DNA of 64,000 nt from Klebsiella pneumoniae (GTDB taxonomy: Bacteria > Myxococcota_A > UBA796 > SXON01), in NCBI GenBank assembly GCA_945862325.1, contig CAMAXZ010000015.1:25100-89099 (forward strand), written 5' to 3'. Position 1 is the stretch's first letter, and each line of letters starts with the position of its first letter. Below are positions 55,435 to 63,901 of the stretch, one piece after another. The notes under the pieces are model-generated. The model was not told where the DNA came from. It saw only the letters and a program-made list of their open reading frames with translations, and made no database searches. The position numbers were made by a program, and so were the translations under genes.

Positions 55435-56205
55435 GTGCTGATCGCGGTGGGCGGTGCGGAAGATCGGGAAGGGGACCGTGTGGTGCTGCGCGCGGCTCTC
55501 GGGGCGGCGCGCGAGCGCGCGGGCGCGGAAGTGGCGGTCACGATCGTGCCGACGGCGTCGGGCGCGCCGCACGCCGTCTGCCGGTCCTATCTGCGCGCGT
55601 TCGCGTCGCTCGGGGCTGCGGACGTGGCGGTGGTGGGAGGTCCCGGCGGCCCCGCCCTCGCGGAGCGGGCCGCGGCCGAACGGGTGGCCGCGAGCGGGCT
55701 GGTGTGGCTCGCCGGCGGCGATCAGTCGCGGCTCGTGGCCCGTGTGTCGGCCACGCCGACCCTCGCCGCCCTGCGCGCGTGCGCGGCGGCCGGGCGTGTC
55801 ATCGCGGGCACGAGCGCGGGCGCGACGGCGCTGTCCACGCGCATGATCGCCCGCGGTCACGCGCGCCCGCCGGGCGCGAACTGCGTCGACCTCAGCGAGG
55901 GCTTCGGCCTGACCCGCACCTTCGTCATCGATCAGCACTTCAGCCAACGCGGGCGCTTTGCGCGCCTGATGACGGCGACGCTCGTGGCGCCGGCCGCGGT
56001 CGGACTCGGAGTGGACGAGGACACCGCCGCGTTCCTCGTCGGCGACGACGTGGTGCGCGTCGTCGGGAGCGGCACCGTCACCGTGGTCGACGCCCGCGCC
56101 GCGCGCTGCGCGCGCGGCGCGGGGCGCCTCTCGGCGCGCGACGTCATCGTTCACGTGCTCGTGCCGGGAGATCGCTGGTCGGCAGCGCCCACCCCCCCGC
56201 GGTGA
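55435..56205 (+). CDS. Cyanophycinase-like peptidase (S51 family)
   Basis: The protein is 256 aa from GTG 55435, with GGGGGGACGA upstream. It carries the S51 pattern: the oxyanion segment WLAGGDQSRL, nucleophile Ser in IAGTSAGATALS, and the IDQHFSQRGRFARL motif. Cyanophycinases cut beta-Asp-Arg dipeptides from cyanophycin; the wider family includes alpha-aspartyl dipeptidases. No signal peptide. No cyanophycin synthetase is in the window. It overlaps the subtilase gene tail-to-tail by 62 bp. Confidence 0.87.
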   Translation: MLIAVGGAEDREGDRVVLRAALGAARERAGAEVAVTIVPTASGAPHAVCRSYLRAFASLGAADVAVVGGPGGPALAERAAAERVAASGLVWLAGGDQSRLVARVSATPTLAALRACAAAGRVIAGTSAGATALSTRMIARGHARPPGANCVDLSEGFGLTRTFVIDQHFSQRGRFARLMTATLVAPAAVGLGVDEDTAAFLVGDDVVRVVGSGTVTVVDARAARCARGAGRLSARDVIVHVLVPGDRWSAAPTPPR

Positions 56206-58270
56206 GCCATACCCCCACGGGGGTGTCGGCGAGCTCGTTGCCCGCCGCCCGGTTGACCACGAGCGGCCCGGGGGCGCGGCCGGTCCCCACGAGCACCGGC
56301 CGCAGCCCGCGCCCTTGTCCGCCGAACACCGCGCGCGCCGAGATGCCGAGCGGGGTGCCGGCGAGCGCGTCCGCGTCGAGCTCGAACAGGTCGAAGGGCC
56401 ATGCGTCGCGCGCGCGCCAGATGCGCCAACCCCAGCCGCCACCGGCGTCCGCGGGCAACATGCGCACGATCGGGGTCGCGCCGCCGACTCCCGACGCGAT
56501 CGCCAGCGTGCCGGCGCCCGCGGCGGCGTTGGGGTCGACCGCGGACGGCGCGAAGACGAACGCGCGCGCCGGACCGGCCCGCGCGACCTGCAGCTCGGTC
56601 GCGGTCACGGCGTCGGCGACGCGGCCGAGCTCCGGGTCGTCCCCGGCGCGCCAGCGGAACGCGAGCGCGGCGCCCGCGGCGCGGGCGCCGCGGAGCTCGC
56701 GCAGGAGCGCGTGAAAACCCGCGTTCGCGAACGATGCCGCGCCGGGGTGCGTCGCGATCCCGTCGACCACGACGGTCTCCACGCGTATGCACCAGCCGTC
56801 GTCGGACCGCGCCGCGCGCCACCGGGCGAGCAGCCGGCACGCGCCGTCCTCTCCGGTCGTGCACGTCACGGGGCCGCCGCCAGCCCCGTCGATGATCCCG
56901 AACACCTGGGCGCCCGGGACCCTCTGGCCGCCCTCGTCGAGCACCGTGGCGCGCGCCGAGGCGCGCGTGAGCCCGTCCGCCCCGCCCTCCAGCCACGGGA
57001 GGAGCGCGACGAACGCGCCGGCGCCCGTCGCGGGGGTCGGGGTCGCCGCCCGCGCGACCGCCGCGGCCACGTCCAGGCGCCCGCGGCCCTGACCGTCGAG
57101 GAACGGCGCCGCCGCGTACGGGTCGGGCTGCGCCGCCGCGAGCAGCGTCGCGCGCACCGCGGGCGCATCGAGGCCGAGCGCCACGAGGCGCGCCGCGGCG
57201 CCGCTGACGAGGGCGGCGGCCTGGCTGGTGCCGGCGTACAACCACCACCCAACGTGGCTCGGGTCCTGAAGCCCGATGGTCTCGGCGAGCAGGCCGTCGA
57301 GGAGCCCGTCGCCGTCGCGGTCGCGATCCACGGAGCCGCCGGGCGCCACGAGATCGACGCGTGGGCTCGCGTTCGCATACGGAGCCGGCGCGTACGCGCC
57401 GGCTCCGGCCGGCCGCAGGGCGCCGACCGCCAGCACCAATGGGTTGGCGGCCGGCTGCGTCACCCGGTCGGTGCCTTCGTTGCCCGCCGCGGCGACGAGC
57501 ACGGCGCCGGAGGCCGCGGCGCGCTCGAGCGCCTCCACCAGCGCCGCGCTCGGCGTGTACGCGCTGCCGAAGCTCAGGCTCATGTTGATCACGTGGGCCC
57601 CGTTGCGGACGGCGTGGTGAATCCCGTCGATCAACGCCGCTTCCGTCCCGATGTCCTGCTCGTCCAACACCTTGATCGGCAGCAGGCTGACCCCCGGGGC
57701 CACGCCCCGCACGTCTCCTTGTGAAGCGATCAAGCTCGCGATGTGCGTGCCGTGCTGGTGGTCGTCGTTGGGGTGGGCGTCGCGCTCGATGAAGTCGGCC
57801 GGCGCCACGAAGCGGACCCCGCGCAGGGAAGGGGCCGTCACGAAGCGCCGCCCGCCGCTGATGCGCTCCTCGTACGCGACCCCGGTGTCGAGCACCGCGA
57901 CGACGACCCCTCGAAGGTCCGGCTGGTCCAACGGGACGTTCGCCGCATGCAGGTGCCATTGGCCGGTGCGGCCGGGGGTCGCCACGCCGCCGGCGGACGC
58001 CCCCCACGTCGCGCCGTAGGTTCGCCCGTGGCGCGCGCAGGCCCGGACGTCGGGGTCGCGGGCGAGCGCGTCGAGGAGGGCATCGCCGCGCCCGGGGGGC
58101 GCGCCCAGCACGATCCATCCCGCCGGGCCGGCCTCGCGTCGCACCGTCGCCCCGTGGCGGTCCGCGACGTCCCACGCCGACACGTCGGCGCGGAGCCGCA
58201 CCAGCGCCTCATCGGGGATCCACGCGCCCGCGGGTTCGCCCGCGGCGGCGCCCCGGGGGGCGGTCACCAC
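56144..58270 (-). CDS. Subtilisin-like serine protease (S8), N-terminus likely frame-disrupted
   Basis: The in-frame part gives about 708 aa from GTG 58270. The catalytic triad is complete: Asp in VVVAVLDTGVAY, His in NDDHQHGTHIASL, Ser in LYAGTSQAAALVSG, with NMSLSFGS and AAAGNEG. The C-terminal ~300 residues are beta-rich with four Cys, probably an accessory domain. No signal peptide exists in this frame, but an overlapping frame upstream carries a clear one (58264-58395), so a one-base indel is suspected. The mature protease should act outside the cytoplasm. Confidence 0.86.
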   Translation of the reverse strand: MVTAPRGAAAGEPAGAWIPDEALVRLRADVSAWDVADRHGATVRREAGPAGWIVLGAPPGRGDALLDALARDPDVRACARHGRTYGATWGASAGGVATPGRTGQWHLHAANVPLDQPDLRGVVVAVLDTGVAYEERISGGRRFVTAPSLRGVRFVAPADFIERDAHPNDDHQHGTHIASLIASQGDVRGVAPGVSLLPIKVLDEQDIGTEAALIDGIHHAVRNGAHVINMSLSFGSAYTPSAALVEALERAAASGAVLVAAAGNEGTDRVTQPAANPLVLAVGALRPAGAGAYAPAPYANASPRVDLVAPGGSVDRDRDGDGLLDGLLAETIGLQDPSHVGWWLYAGTSQAAALVSGAAARLVALGLDAPAVRATLLAAAQPDPYAAAPFLDGQGRGRLDVAAAVARAATPTPATGAGAFVALLPWLEGGADGLTRASARATVLDEGGQRVPGAQVFGIIDGAGGGPVTCTTGEDGACRLLARWRAARSDDGWCIRVETVVVDGIATHPGAASFANAGFHALLRELRGARAAGAALAFRWRAGDDPELGRVADAVTATELQVARAGPARAFVFAPSAVDPNAAAGAGTLAIASGVGGATPIVRMLPADAGGGWGWRIWRARDAWPFDLFELDADALAGTPLGISARAVFGGQGRGLRPVLVGTGRAPGPLVVNRAAGNELADTPVGVWLTAGGWALPTSDLPARARER

Positions 58271-58395
58271 GAGGCGCGGCGCGGGCCGCCGCTCGGGCGG
58301 TGGGCGCCGTGCGAGGACGGGTCGCCGCCGCCCGCCGTCGAGAACAACAGGATCCCAGCCAGGATCGCGAGACGTGCCCAACCAGACCGACGCAT
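58264..58395 (-). other. Signal-peptide reading frame overlapping the subtilase start (likely frameshift)
   Basis: ATG 58395 opens a 43-codon frame whose product starts MRRSGWARLAILAGILLFST, a textbook signal peptide, and ends at a TGA inside the GTGGTGA at the subtilase start. Moving it into the downstream frame requires one indel, for example in the nearby C/G runs around 58250-58260 or in the repeated GCC codons. It may be a sequencing error, a true mutation, or a coupled leader. Confidence 0.6.
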
Positions 58396-58504
58396 GTTGG
58401 CAACCTAGGTCCCACCGCGGCGCCGTCTCCCCCGACGTCGCCGCGTGCGGCGCCGTGGGACGGCCGGGCGGGGTGCGCCGAACGCCCCCGCAGACCGTAC
58501 GCTC

Positions 58505-58550
58505 GGTGCCGAATTCCAAAAAATCCATACTCGACTTACGCTTTGACACG
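58505..58550 (+). promoter_or_regulatory. AT-rich patch upstream of the histidine kinase gene, probable promoter region
   Basis: Positions 58511-58548 are far poorer in GC than the rest of the window (GAATTCCAAAAAATCCATAC and following bases), with CATACT resembling a -10 element and a TTGACA further on. Spacings do not give a clean sigma-70 pair, so only the region is proposed. Confidence 0.3.
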
Positions 58551-58559
58551 GTGGGCCGG

Positions 58560-60140
58560 ATGTGTGAGGCTCCGTGCGTGGCGACGAACCCTCCTTGGTC
58601 CTCCCGGTCGGCGAACGCGCCGGGTCACGCCGCGTCGGCCCTCGCCGGGCTCGTCGCGGGCGGCGCGCGGTGGGCGGCGATGGCGTCCGCCGCCGACGGC
58701 CAGATCGCGCTCACGCGAGGGGATCCCGGCGGTCCGACGCGCCTGCCCGCGTCGCTCCTGCCGTCGCCGTGGGGCGTGCGCGTCGCCGGTGCGCACGACC
58801 TGCCGGCGGACACGCGCGCCTGGTTGGTCGGGCTGGGCGCCTTTGGCCTCGTCGCGGCCCGCGACGTGGACATGGTCGTCGCGTGGACCACGCGGGAGCC
58901 CGACGCCCACGTCGCCGCGCGGGCCGCCGCCGCCCTCGTCGGCGCGTGGGCCGAGGACTCCGACGGCGCAGTGGCCCGTGTCGACACGCTCGGGCGCGCG
59001 TCCGCGGGCATCGCCCACGACTTCAACAATCTCCTCGCGGTGGTCGCGGGGAACGCCTCCCTCGCCCTCGGCGCGCTGGAGTCTGGGCACCGCGCGCGCG
59101 CCGCATTGATGAACGTGCTCGGTGGCGCGCAGCGCGGGCGCGAGCTCACCCGGCGCCTGCTCGCGCACGCCGCGCCGCCGGGCGGGCCGCCGAGCGTCCT
59201 CGACATGGACAGTGAGCTTCGAGAATTGACGACTATGCTCGAGAGTAGTTGCCCGCACGGCGTGCGCTTGACCTACATCGCGTCCGACGTTCCGGTGCCC
59301 GTCGCCGGTGACGTCGCCGCTCTACAACAATTGACGATGAACCTGGTGCTCAACGCGCTCGAGGCGTGTGGCGCGCGCAACGGCGGCGAGGTCCGGGTCC
59401 GCGCGAGCGTCGAGGACCGCGCCGCCGCGACGGGGGACGTGGTCGTGCCGCTGATCGGTCGGACGGAGCACGGCTACGGCCGCGTGACGGTCGAGGACGA
59501 CGGGCCGGGCATGGATCGCCGCACGCGCGTGCGGGCGTTCGAGCGGCACTTCACCACCAAGGCCGCAGGTCGTGGGCTCGGGCTCGCGGCGGTCGCGGAG
59601 ATCGTCCGCGCCCACGGAGGCGGCGTGCGCGTGTGCTCCGAGCCGGGGCGAGGCACCACCTTCGACGTATACCTGCCGCTCGCCGCGGCGGCCGACCGCG
59701 ACGGCCACGCGTCCCCGCCGCGGCCCGCTCTTCCGGGGGCGCGTGTCCGAGCGCGCGTGCTCCTCTGCGACGACGATCCCGACGTCCTGGACCTCGGACG
59801 TACGATCCTCCTCGCGCTGGGGCACGACGTCGCGTGCGCGGCGGGCGGCGCGGAGGCCCTGGCGATGCTCGCGGCGGACCCGAGCTTCGACCTCCTCCTG
59901 CTCGACCTCGTGATGCCGCCGCCCGACGGCGAGGACGTCCTGCGGGCCGCCCGACACGCGCGGCCCGAGCTCCCGGTCGTCATCCTCTCGGGGACGCCCG
60001 AAGCCGTCCGGTGGCGCGGGCTCGACACCGTCGGCGTAGCGGGGGTGCTCGGCAAGCCCTACACCATCGACGAGTTGCGCGCGGTGTTGGACCGCGCGTT
60101 GGAGCCTCGCCCGGACGCACGGGCCGCGCGCTCCGGCTGA
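58560..60140 (+). CDS. Hybrid sensor histidine kinase with C-terminal receiver domain
   Basis: The protein is about 526 aa from ATG 58560; GTG 58578 is possible. No membrane segment, so cytoplasmic. An Ala-rich N-terminal region lacks a recognised sensor. The HisKA box is ASAGIAHDFNNLLAVVAGN, with phospho-His in AHDFNN as in NtrB-type kinases. The ATPase has TMNLVLNALEACG, VEDDGPGMD and GRGLGLAAVAEIV. The receiver has LLCDDDPDVL, the acceptor Asp in LLLLDLVMPP, VILSGTP and LGKPYTIDEL. No partner regulator is adjacent. Confidence 0.92.
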   Translation: MCEAPCVATNPPWSSRSANAPGHAASALAGLVAGGARWAAMASAADGQIALTRGDPGGPTRLPASLLPSPWGVRVAGAHDLPADTRAWLVGLGAFGLVAARDVDMVVAWTTREPDAHVAARAAAALVGAWAEDSDGAVARVDTLGRASAGIAHDFNNLLAVVAGNASLALGALESGHRARAALMNVLGGAQRGRELTRRLLAHAAPPGGPPSVLDMDSELRELTTMLESSCPHGVRLTYIASDVPVPVAGDVAALQQLTMNLVLNALEACGARNGGEVRVRASVEDRAAATGDVVVPLIGRTEHGYGRVTVEDDGPGMDRRTRVRAFERHFTTKAAGRGLGLAAVAEIVRAHGGGVRVCSEPGRGTTFDVYLPLAAAADRDGHASPPRPALPGARVRARVLLCDDDPDVLDLGRTILLALGHDVACAAGGAEALAMLAADPSFDLLLLDLVMPPPDGEDVLRAARHARPELPVVILSGTPEAVRWRGLDTVGVAGVLGKPYTIDELRAVLDRALEPRPDARAARSG

Positions 60141-60143
60141 CGC

Positions 60144-60803
60144 TCAGTACCCGAGCTGGAAGTCGACCTGGTCCACGAGGGGCGGATTCACCGCGACCTG
60201 CAGCCAGTGGAACTGCTCGATCAGCTCACCCTTGGCGTTCCATGCGGCGTAGCGGGTCGGGAGGTCCGTCTGCTGCCCGACGCTCAGCTCCGCCCGCGTG
60301 TACCCGGCCTTGGCGTCGCCCGCGAGGGGGATCGTCCACACCGCCTCGCCCCTGACGACGTCCGGGCGGCCCTCGGGGAGCTTGCCGGCCGCGTCGTCGC
60401 GGGCGTAGCCGTCGAGGACCCGCTGCACGAGGTAGGCCATGCCCGCCTCGGAGATGTGGTGGTTCGTCTCCCGCTTCAGCAGGAAGTTGTCGGTGGACAG
60501 GCTGAGCACCGGCGAGAACATCCCGCCGGGATCGATGCGGACGTAGCCCCCGAAGCGGTGGGCCGCCCAATACACCCGGCGCCCGGCGTGCACGGTGACC
60601 CACTCGAGCTGGATCTCTCCGGGGCGCCGCCACACCACGCGCATCTGCTGTTCGGCGAGCAGCGTGCCGCCCACCCGCTCCTGCACGTACTGGTCGGCGC
60701 GGTAGCTGCCGACGCGTGACCACGCGTCGCGCATCGCGCGGTACCAATCGGTGGTGTCGGCGTGCGCGGGCGCGAGGAGGGCGACGAGGATCGCGAGCGT
60801 CAT
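60144..60803 (-). CDS. Exported DUF1571-family protein (LolA-like)
   Basis: The protein is 219 aa with signal peptide MTLAILVALLAPAHADT. The mature part shows MRDAWSRVGSYRADQYVQER, MRVVWRRPGEIQLEWV and RVYWAAHRFGGYVRIDPGG, the pattern of DUF1571 proteins, which share the half-barrel fold of lipoprotein carriers. It probably works in the periplasm. It ends 3 nt after the histidine-kinase stop on the opposite strand. A HEAT-repeat gene lies 34 bp upstream on the same strand. Confidence 0.78.
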   Translation of the reverse strand: MTLAILVALLAPAHADTTDWYRAMRDAWSRVGSYRADQYVQERVGGTLLAEQQMRVVWRRPGEIQLEWVTVHAGRRVYWAAHRFGGYVRIDPGGMFSPVLSLSTDNFLLKRETNHHISEAGMAYLVQRVLDGYARDDAAGKLPEGRPDVVRGEAVWTIPLAGDAKAGYTRAELSVGQQTDLPTRYAAWNAKGELIEQFHWLQVAVNPPLVDQVDFQLGY

Positions 60804-60837
60804 GGGGTGCGGCCTATGGTATCCGGTCGGCGCCGCG

Positions 60838-61242
60838 CTAACCGTGCGCGACCGAAGGCCCGCCGCCGCGAAGCCCCTCGAGGGCCTCCGCCGCGGCGAT
60901 CCGCACGTCGGGATCCACGTCGTCGAGCCGGTGCTCGAGCAGCGTGATGACCGACGTATCGCCGAGGTCTTCCAAGGAACGGCACGCCTCGGCGCGCACC
61001 GCGGGACTCTTGTCGTTGAGCGCCTCGCGAAGTGTTGGCAAGGCCAAGGGCGACTCGGAAAAACCGAGCAACTGCACGCACAGAAAGCGCATTGTCGGGT
61101 CGCGCTTGGAGCGCGCGTAGCCCTCGACGAGGTCCGGGATGGCCTCGGCACGATCGAACAGGACGGCGTCGAACGCCGCGTCGGCGAGGACGGGGTCCGA
61201 GTCGCGCATGCGACGGAACAGGTCGGCGTACCGGGGGCGCAT
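60838..61242 (-). CDS. Small HEAT-repeat (PBS lyase-type) protein
   Basis: The protein is 134 aa. Three to four helix pairs of HEAT/PBS-lyase type are visible, with repeated motifs SPAVRAEACRSLEDLGD and DPDVRIAAAEALEGL (D-P-x-V-R-x-x-A-A-x-A-L). Such repeats mediate protein binding. No enzymatic motif. Same strand and close to the DUF1571 gene, so perhaps one operon. Confidence 0.82.
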   Translation of the reverse strand: MRPRYADLFRRMRDSDPVLADAAFDAVLFDRAEAIPDLVEGYARSKRDPTMRFLCVQLLGFSESPLALPTLREALNDKSPAVRAEACRSLEDLGDTSVITLLEHRLDDVDPDVRIAAAEALEGLRGGGPSVAHG

Positions 61243-61297
61243 CCGGCTTCGAGCTAACCCGCGATCAACCGCGCCGGCGGGTTATCTGCCGGCGCTC

Positions 61298-62098
61298 ATG
61301 CGCATCCTCGTCACCAACGACGACGGCATCGACGCCCCCGGGCTCGCGGCCCTCGAGGCCGTCGCGGCCCAGCTGGGCGAAGTGTGGACCGTCGCGCCCG
61401 CGACCGAGCAGTCGGCGCGGTCCCACGCGCTCACCATGCACGAGCCGCTCCGCGTCGTCGAGCACCCCCGGCCGGGCATCCACCGGCGCTTCGCCGTCAC
61501 GGGCACGCCCGCCGACAGCGTGTACATCGCGCTGCACCACCTCCTGCCGTCGCCGCCGGATCTCACCCTCTCGGGCATCAACCGCGGCGCGAACCTCAGC
61601 AACGACGTGCTCTATTCGGGCACCGTCGCGGCGGCCCGCGAGGCGGCCGCGCACGGCATCCCCGCGCTCGCCTCCAGCCTGTGGGCGCGGTCGGCGAGCC
61701 CGCGGTGGGACACCGCGCAGCAGGTCACCCTGCGCGTGGCGCGCACGATCATCGAGCGCGGCCTTCCTCCTCGCGTGTTGTTGAGCCTGAACGTCCCTGA
61801 CCTGGCGCCGGACGCGCTCCGCGGGCTGCGCGTCGCGCCGCTCGGCCTTCGGCACTACGCGGCGTCCGTCGCGGTCAAGTCCGACCCGCGCGGACGCCCG
61901 TACTTCTGGATCGGCGGCGATCACGATCGGTTCGACGACGTCCCCGGCACCGACGGGCCGCTCTGCGAGGCCGGGTACGCCACGCTCACGCCGCTCCAGA
62001 TGGACCTGACCGCCCACGATCTCCTCGGGGAGATCACGTCCTGGCACGTCGAGCTCGACGGCGCCCTTCCGCCGGAGGATCCGTGCTCCACGACATGA
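61298..62098 (+). CDS. surE: 5'/3'-nucleotidase SurE
   Basis: The protein is 266 aa. It starts MRILVTNDDGIDAPGLAAL with the metal-binding DD. Further motifs are WTVAPATEQSARSHALTM, VTGTPADSVYIALHHLL, LTLSGINRGANLSNDVLYSG and ALASSL. SurE dephosphorylates nucleoside monophosphates under stress. ATG 61298 is fixed by the NDDG motif. The dedA gene overlaps its end by 16 bp. Confidence 0.96.
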   Translation: MRILVTNDDGIDAPGLAALEAVAAQLGEVWTVAPATEQSARSHALTMHEPLRVVEHPRPGIHRRFAVTGTPADSVYIALHHLLPSPPDLTLSGINRGANLSNDVLYSGTVAAAREAAAHGIPALASSLWARSASPRWDTAQQVTLRVARTIIERGLPPRVLLSLNVPDLAPDALRGLRVAPLGLRHYAASVAVKSDPRGRPYFWIGGDHDRFDDVPGTDGPLCEAGYATLTPLQMDLTAHDLLGEITSWHVELDGALPPEDPCSTT

Positions 62099-62736
62099 TG
62101 GTCGCGTGGTTCGAGTTCACGAAAGAGTGGGGATACACTGGTGTTTTCTTGATGATGGCGCTGGAGAGCACGATCGTGCCCATCCCCAGCGAGATCATCA
62201 TGCCGCCGGCGGCGTACTACGCGGCGCAAGGCGATCTCTCGCTCCCCGGGGTCATCCTGGCGGGGGGCCTCGGCAGCACCTTCGGCAGCGCGCTGTGCTA
62301 CGGGTTCACCTGGTGGGTCGGCCGGGCGTTCGTGCTGCGGTGGGGTCGGTACTTCCTGCTTCCCCCCGACAAGCTCGAGCTGGCCGAGCGCTGGCTGGCC
62401 GACTTCGCGCTCGTCGGCGTCTTCTTCTCGCGGCTGCTGCCGGTGGTGCGGCACCTGATCGGCTTCCCGGCCGGCCTGATGCGCGTGCCGTTCCTCCCGT
62501 TCTGCCTCGTGACGTTCGTGGGAAGCACCTTGTGGTGCGCGGTGCTCGGCTTCTACGGGGCGCGCACCATCGGGGCGCGGCCCGACCTGCTCGACAACCC
62601 CGAGGCGCTCTCGGACGTCGTCAAGCACGACCTCCTCTGGTTCGTGTTGCTCGTGGTCGGCCTCGTCGCCGGCTGGCTGTTCGTCAAGTGGTATGGTCGC
62701 CGCGGCAAGGCCCACGCGGCCCCGGAGGTTCGATGA
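62083..62736 (+). CDS. DedA-family inner-membrane protein
   Basis: The protein is 217 aa from GTG 62083, with GGAGGATCC before it. Four to five membrane segments. Family motifs are ALESTIVPIPSEIIMPPAAY (the E-x-x-x-P-x-P motif), GSTFGSALCYGFTWWVGR, and FFSRLLPVVRHLIGFPAGLM with the conserved R and G. DedA proteins are scramblases or transporters for lipid carriers such as undecaprenyl phosphate and affect envelope homeostasis. Coupled to surE and apt. Confidence 0.93.
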   Translation: MLHDMMVAWFEFTKEWGYTGVFLMMALESTIVPIPSEIIMPPAAYYAAQGDLSLPGVILAGGLGSTFGSALCYGFTWWVGRAFVLRWGRYFLLPPDKLELAERWLADFALVGVFFSRLLPVVRHLIGFPAGLMRVPFLPFCLVTFVGSTLWCAVLGFYGARTIGARPDLLDNPEALSDVVKHDLLWFVLLVVGLVAGWLFVKWYGRRGKAHAAPEVR

Positions 62737-63260
62737 GCGAGCTCGAGTCCGTCCTTCGCGCGACGATCCGCGACGTCCCCGACTTTCCCAAGCCCGGCAT
62801 CCTCTTCAAGGACATCACGCCCGTGCTCTCACGGCCGGAGCTGCTGGGCGGCATCACCGAGCACCTGGCGGCGCGGTACCGCCCCGAGGGGGTCGACGTC
62901 GTCGTCGGCATGGAGAGCCGCGGCTTCATCTTCGGCGCGCCGCTCGCCATCGCGCTCGGCGCGGCGTTCGTCCCGGCGCGCAAGCCCGGCAAGCTGCCCT
63001 ACGAGCGCATCAGCGAGAGCTACGCCCTCGAATACGGCACCGCCACCCTCGACATGCACGTCGACGCCGTTCGTCCGGGGCAGCGCGCGCTGATCGTCGA
63101 CGACCTCATCGCGACGGGCGGCACCGCCGCCGCGACGGCGAGCCTCGTGCGTCGGCTCGGCGGCGAGGTCGTGGGGTTTGCCTTCGTCATCGAGCTGACC
63201 TTCCTCGACGGGGCGCGCGTGCTCGAGCCCGCGCCGGTCTACGGCATCGTCCGCTACTGA
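62733..63260 (+). CDS. apt: Adenine phosphoribosyltransferase
   Basis: The protein is 175 aa. It converts adenine and PRPP to AMP in purine salvage. Motifs are IRDVPDFPKPGILFKDITP, VVGMESRGFIFGAPLAIALG, and the PRPP loop ALIVDDLIATGGTAAATASL. Good Shine-Dalgarno GGAGG, with ATG overlapping the dedA stop. It ends tail-to-tail with coaE, overlapping by 7 bp. Confidence 0.96.
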   Translation: MSELESVLRATIRDVPDFPKPGILFKDITPVLSRPELLGGITEHLAARYRPEGVDVVVGMESRGFIFGAPLAIALGAAFVPARKPGKLPYERISESYALEYGTATLDMHVDAVRPGQRALIVDDLIATGGTAAATASLVRRLGGEVVGFAFVIELTFLDGARVLEPAPVYGIVRY

Positions 63261-63901
63261 GCGTCCGAGGGGCGGCCCGCTGCGGGCGCGCCGCGGCCGA
63301 CCCACTCCCAGAGCTCGTCCCAGAGCTCGTCGAAGCGTCGCTCCAGCGCGGCGCGATCGCCGTCGTTCCGCACGATCGCGTGGGCCACGCGCTCCTTGTC
63401 GGCGAGGGGGAGCTGCGCGGCGATGCGCGCGTCGGCGGCCGCCGCGTCGAGCCCGTCGCGGGCCATCACCCGCGCGCGTTGGGTGTCCGGCGCGGCGCTG
63501 ACCACGACCAGCCGGTCGTATCGGGTGTAGGAGCCGGTCTCGACCATCAACGCGGCCTCCACGACCACCAACGGCGCGCCCGCGGCGCGTTGCGCCGCGA
63601 GCCAATCCTCGGCGTACGCCCAGATTCGCGGGTGCAGGATCGCCTCGAGGGTGCGCCGACGCTCGGTGGACGCGAACACCACGGCGCCGAGCGCCTTGCG
63701 ATCGAGCGCGCCGTCGACGACGGCCTCGGGCCACCGCGCGGCGATCTCGGCGAGCGCCGGCGCTCCGGGCGCGACCACCCGCCGCGCCACCGCGTCGAGG
63801 TCGAGCACCGGCACGCCGCGCGCGGCGAACATGCGCGCAACCTCACTCTTTCCGCACGCGATGCCGCCGGTCAGGCCGACCGTGAGGGGCGGGGCGTTCA
63901 C
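63254..63901 (-). CDS. coaE: Dephospho-CoA kinase
   Basis: The protein is 215 aa from GTG 63901. It performs the last step of coenzyme A synthesis. The P-loop is LTVGLTGGIACGKSEVARMF. Others are VPVLDLDAVARRVV, HPRIWAYAEDWL, LVVVEAALMVETG and VVVSAAPDTQRARVMARD. Its start overlaps the stop of the gene upstream (GTGA). Confidence 0.95.
   Translation of the reverse strand: MNAPPLTVGLTGGIACGKSEVARMFAARGVPVLDLDAVARRVVAPGAPALAEIAARWPEAVVDGALDRKALGAVVFASTERRRTLEAILHPRIWAYAEDWLAAQRAAGAPLVVVEAALMVETGSYTRYDRLVVVSAAPDTQRARVMARDGLDAAAADARIAAQLPLADKERVAHAIVRNDGDRAALERRFDELWDELWEWVGRGAPAAGRPSDAQ

Noticed and set aside
58543..58548. TTGACA as a -35 box for the histidine kinase gene
   Set aside because: No acceptable -10 at 16-18 bp spacing, and the start codon would be too close.
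62135..62150. ACAC-TG-GTGT hairpin with T-run as a terminator
   Set aside because: Only a 4-bp stem and it is inside conserved dedA coding sequence.
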